Assembly: GCA_021828525.1 (NCBI GenBank)
Contig: JAJZGM010000090.1
Coordinates: forward strand, 1-5,842
Length of the DNA stretch: 5,842 nucleotides
From: Nitrospirota bacterium
GTDB taxonomy: Bacteria; Nitrospirota; Leptospirillia; Leptospirillales; Leptospirillaceae
Direction of reading: 5' to 3'
In this document: positions 5,009 through 5,842 of the stretch, piece after piece
How positions within the stretch are numbered: the first letter of the stretch is position 1
Layout: every line of letters starts with the position of its first letter
Made by a program: the position numbers and the translations under genes
The notes under the pieces: model-generated
Told to the model about the DNA's origin: nothing
Database searches by the model: none
What the model saw: the letters and a program-made list of their open reading frames with translations, nothing else

Positions 5009-5842
5009 ATGGTCGTCCGCTATGCGGAAAACAAGGAAGAAAGCGCAGAAATCCTTCGCCTCGTCCTTCAGAAAATGAGCGAATGGCGTCTTTCCTTTAC
5101 GCCCGTCCATTACACCGTCGTTTACGAATATGTCACGAACATCAATCCCGGCCTTCGAAAAATCCTTGATGACCTGGTCGCCACAGGCACACTCACCGAC
5201 AAGAAAATCGAAGAAGCCTATTATGGCTTCATCGTTCCCGAGCAGGCCCTTCCGGTTCTCGAACAGAGGGGTCTTCTGACCCGGGAGACCCTCGAAATTT
5301 TAAATCGCATGGCCGAATCCGCCAACGCCACCATGCAGACCACCCAGAAGGCGCGCTTTGGTATTCTCTCCCAGCATAACGCTCTCCGGACCGCCGAAGT
5401 CGTCGACTCCTCCCTTTTGCAGTCCGTCATCACCCGACTTGCGGGGGAGACAAAAAAACTCGTCGAAACCAGTGAAACACTGGAAAACAAGCTGAAAGAC
5501 AGCCGCAAGGAGATAGAGGCCCTCCGATCGGAACTCCAGGCGGTCGCCCAGGCTTCCGCCCTCGACCCGCTCACCGGCATCATCAACCGGAGGGGCTTCG
5601 AAAAACAGATCACCACCTGTCTCGAATCCCACGAAAAGAGGGTGGGAGACTGCTCCTTTCTGTTTCTTGACATCGATCATTTCAAGCAGATCAATGACGA
5701 ATACGGCCACGTCGTAGGAGACCGCGTGCTTCAGGCCGTGGCCCAGGTGCTTCGGGCCAAGACCCGGGGGGAAGACATCGTGACCCGCTACGGAGGAGAG
5801 GAATTTGTCGTCATCCTTCCCGCGACCCCGATCGACAAGGCC
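5009..5842 (+). CDS. Diguanylate cyclase (GGDEF domain), 3' end beyond right edge
   Basis: The gene encodes an enzyme that makes the second messenger c-di-GMP from two GTP; 278 residues are visible and the frame is open at the edge. There is no signal peptide or membrane segment, so it is cytosolic. The N-terminal helical region (about 1-110) contains W-x4-FTPVHYTVVYEYVTNINPGLRK (W26 to K51), resembling the W/TPxxY-x3-YEYV-x3-N-x2-L pattern I recall from soluble cyclases. A coiled-coil linker (about 145-182; ETKKLVETSETLENKLKDSR) probably dimerises the catalytic domain. The GGDEF domain starts at DPLTGIINRRGF (186-197), continues with the metal-binding segment FLDIDHFKQIND (219-230) and has the active-site loop GGEEF (262-266). 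The inhibitory I-site R253-x-x-D256 lies exactly five residues before it, so feedback inhibition by c-di-GMP is expected. The ATG at 5009 has AGGGG seven bases upstream, and a stop at 4970 closes the frame behind it. It has its own promoter and is separated from rplT by a terminator. Confidence 0.93.
   Translation, partial: MVVRYAENKEESAEILRLVLQKMSEWRLSFTPVHYTVVYEYVTNINPGLRKILDDLVATGTLTDKKIEEAYYGFIVPEQALPVLEQRGLLTRETLEILNRMAESANATMQTTQKARFGILSQHNALRTAEVVDSSLLQSVITRLAGETKKLVETSETLENKLKDSRKEIEALRSELQAVAQASALDPLTGIINRRGFEKQITTCLESHEKRVGDCSFLFLDIDHFKQINDEYGHVVGDRVLQAVAQVLRAKTRGEDIVTRYGGEEFVVILPATPIDKA

Noticed and set aside
5221..5710. Two - strand open frames opposite the diguanylate cyclase
   Set aside because: Both are antisense to a gene with intact GGEEF, I-site and metal-binding motifs, and neither shows a domain or ribosome binding site.
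1..5842. Mobile element, CRISPR array, tRNA or rRNA
   Set aside because: I saw no transposase or integrase motifs, regularly spaced repeats, or tRNA/rRNA-like segments on either strand.

Overview
The window is ordinary bacterial chromosome: moderately GC-rich, with compact genes, Shine-Dalgarno sites and sigma70-type promoters. The core is the conserved translation cluster thrS-infC-rpmI-rplT on the + strand. A secreted lipoprotein and a probable outer-membrane beta-barrel protein suggest a Gram-negative (diderm) organism. Overall style (GC content, TTG/GTG starts, protein character) would fit a Nitrospirota lineage such as Leptospirillum or a deltaproteobacterial relative. That placement is an impression, not something the sequence proves.

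Left part (1-1241, - strand): the 5' portion of a lipoprotein gene runs off the left edge. It is preceded on the same strand by a 301-residue signal-peptide protein that looks like a small outer-membrane barrel. The two are 59 bases apart and could be co-transcribed. A good promoter on the - strand (1455-1483) lies about 200 bases before the chosen start of the barrel gene, leaving a long untranslated leader.

Middle (1242-1679): a divergent intergenic region holding the - strand promoter, a palindrome and the + strand thrS promoter (1623-1650).

Core (1680-4800, + strand): threonyl-tRNA synthetase without the usual N-terminal TGS domain; translation initiation factor IF3, which has no ATG, GTG or TTG at its N-terminus and apparently starts at ATT (or CTG); ribosomal protein L35 (GTG start); and ribosomal protein L20. 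A perfect 12-bp terminator hairpin follows rplT. The gaps before rpmI and before rplT contain foldable RNA. In the second, the same CCTCC segment can pair either with an upstream GGAGGAT or with the rplT Shine-Dalgarno, a plausible translational switch for ribosomal-protein feedback.

Right part (4855-5842, + strand): an independent promoter, a short leader with a pseudoknot-like element, and a cytosolic diguanylate cyclase cut by the right edge. It has a GGEEF active site and an intact RxxD product-inhibition site, and so makes c-di-GMP.

I see no mobile element, CRISPR array, tRNA or rRNA. I found no convincing new multi-gene system; the points of interest are regulatory (IF3 start, leader structures) and the two uncharacterised envelope proteins.
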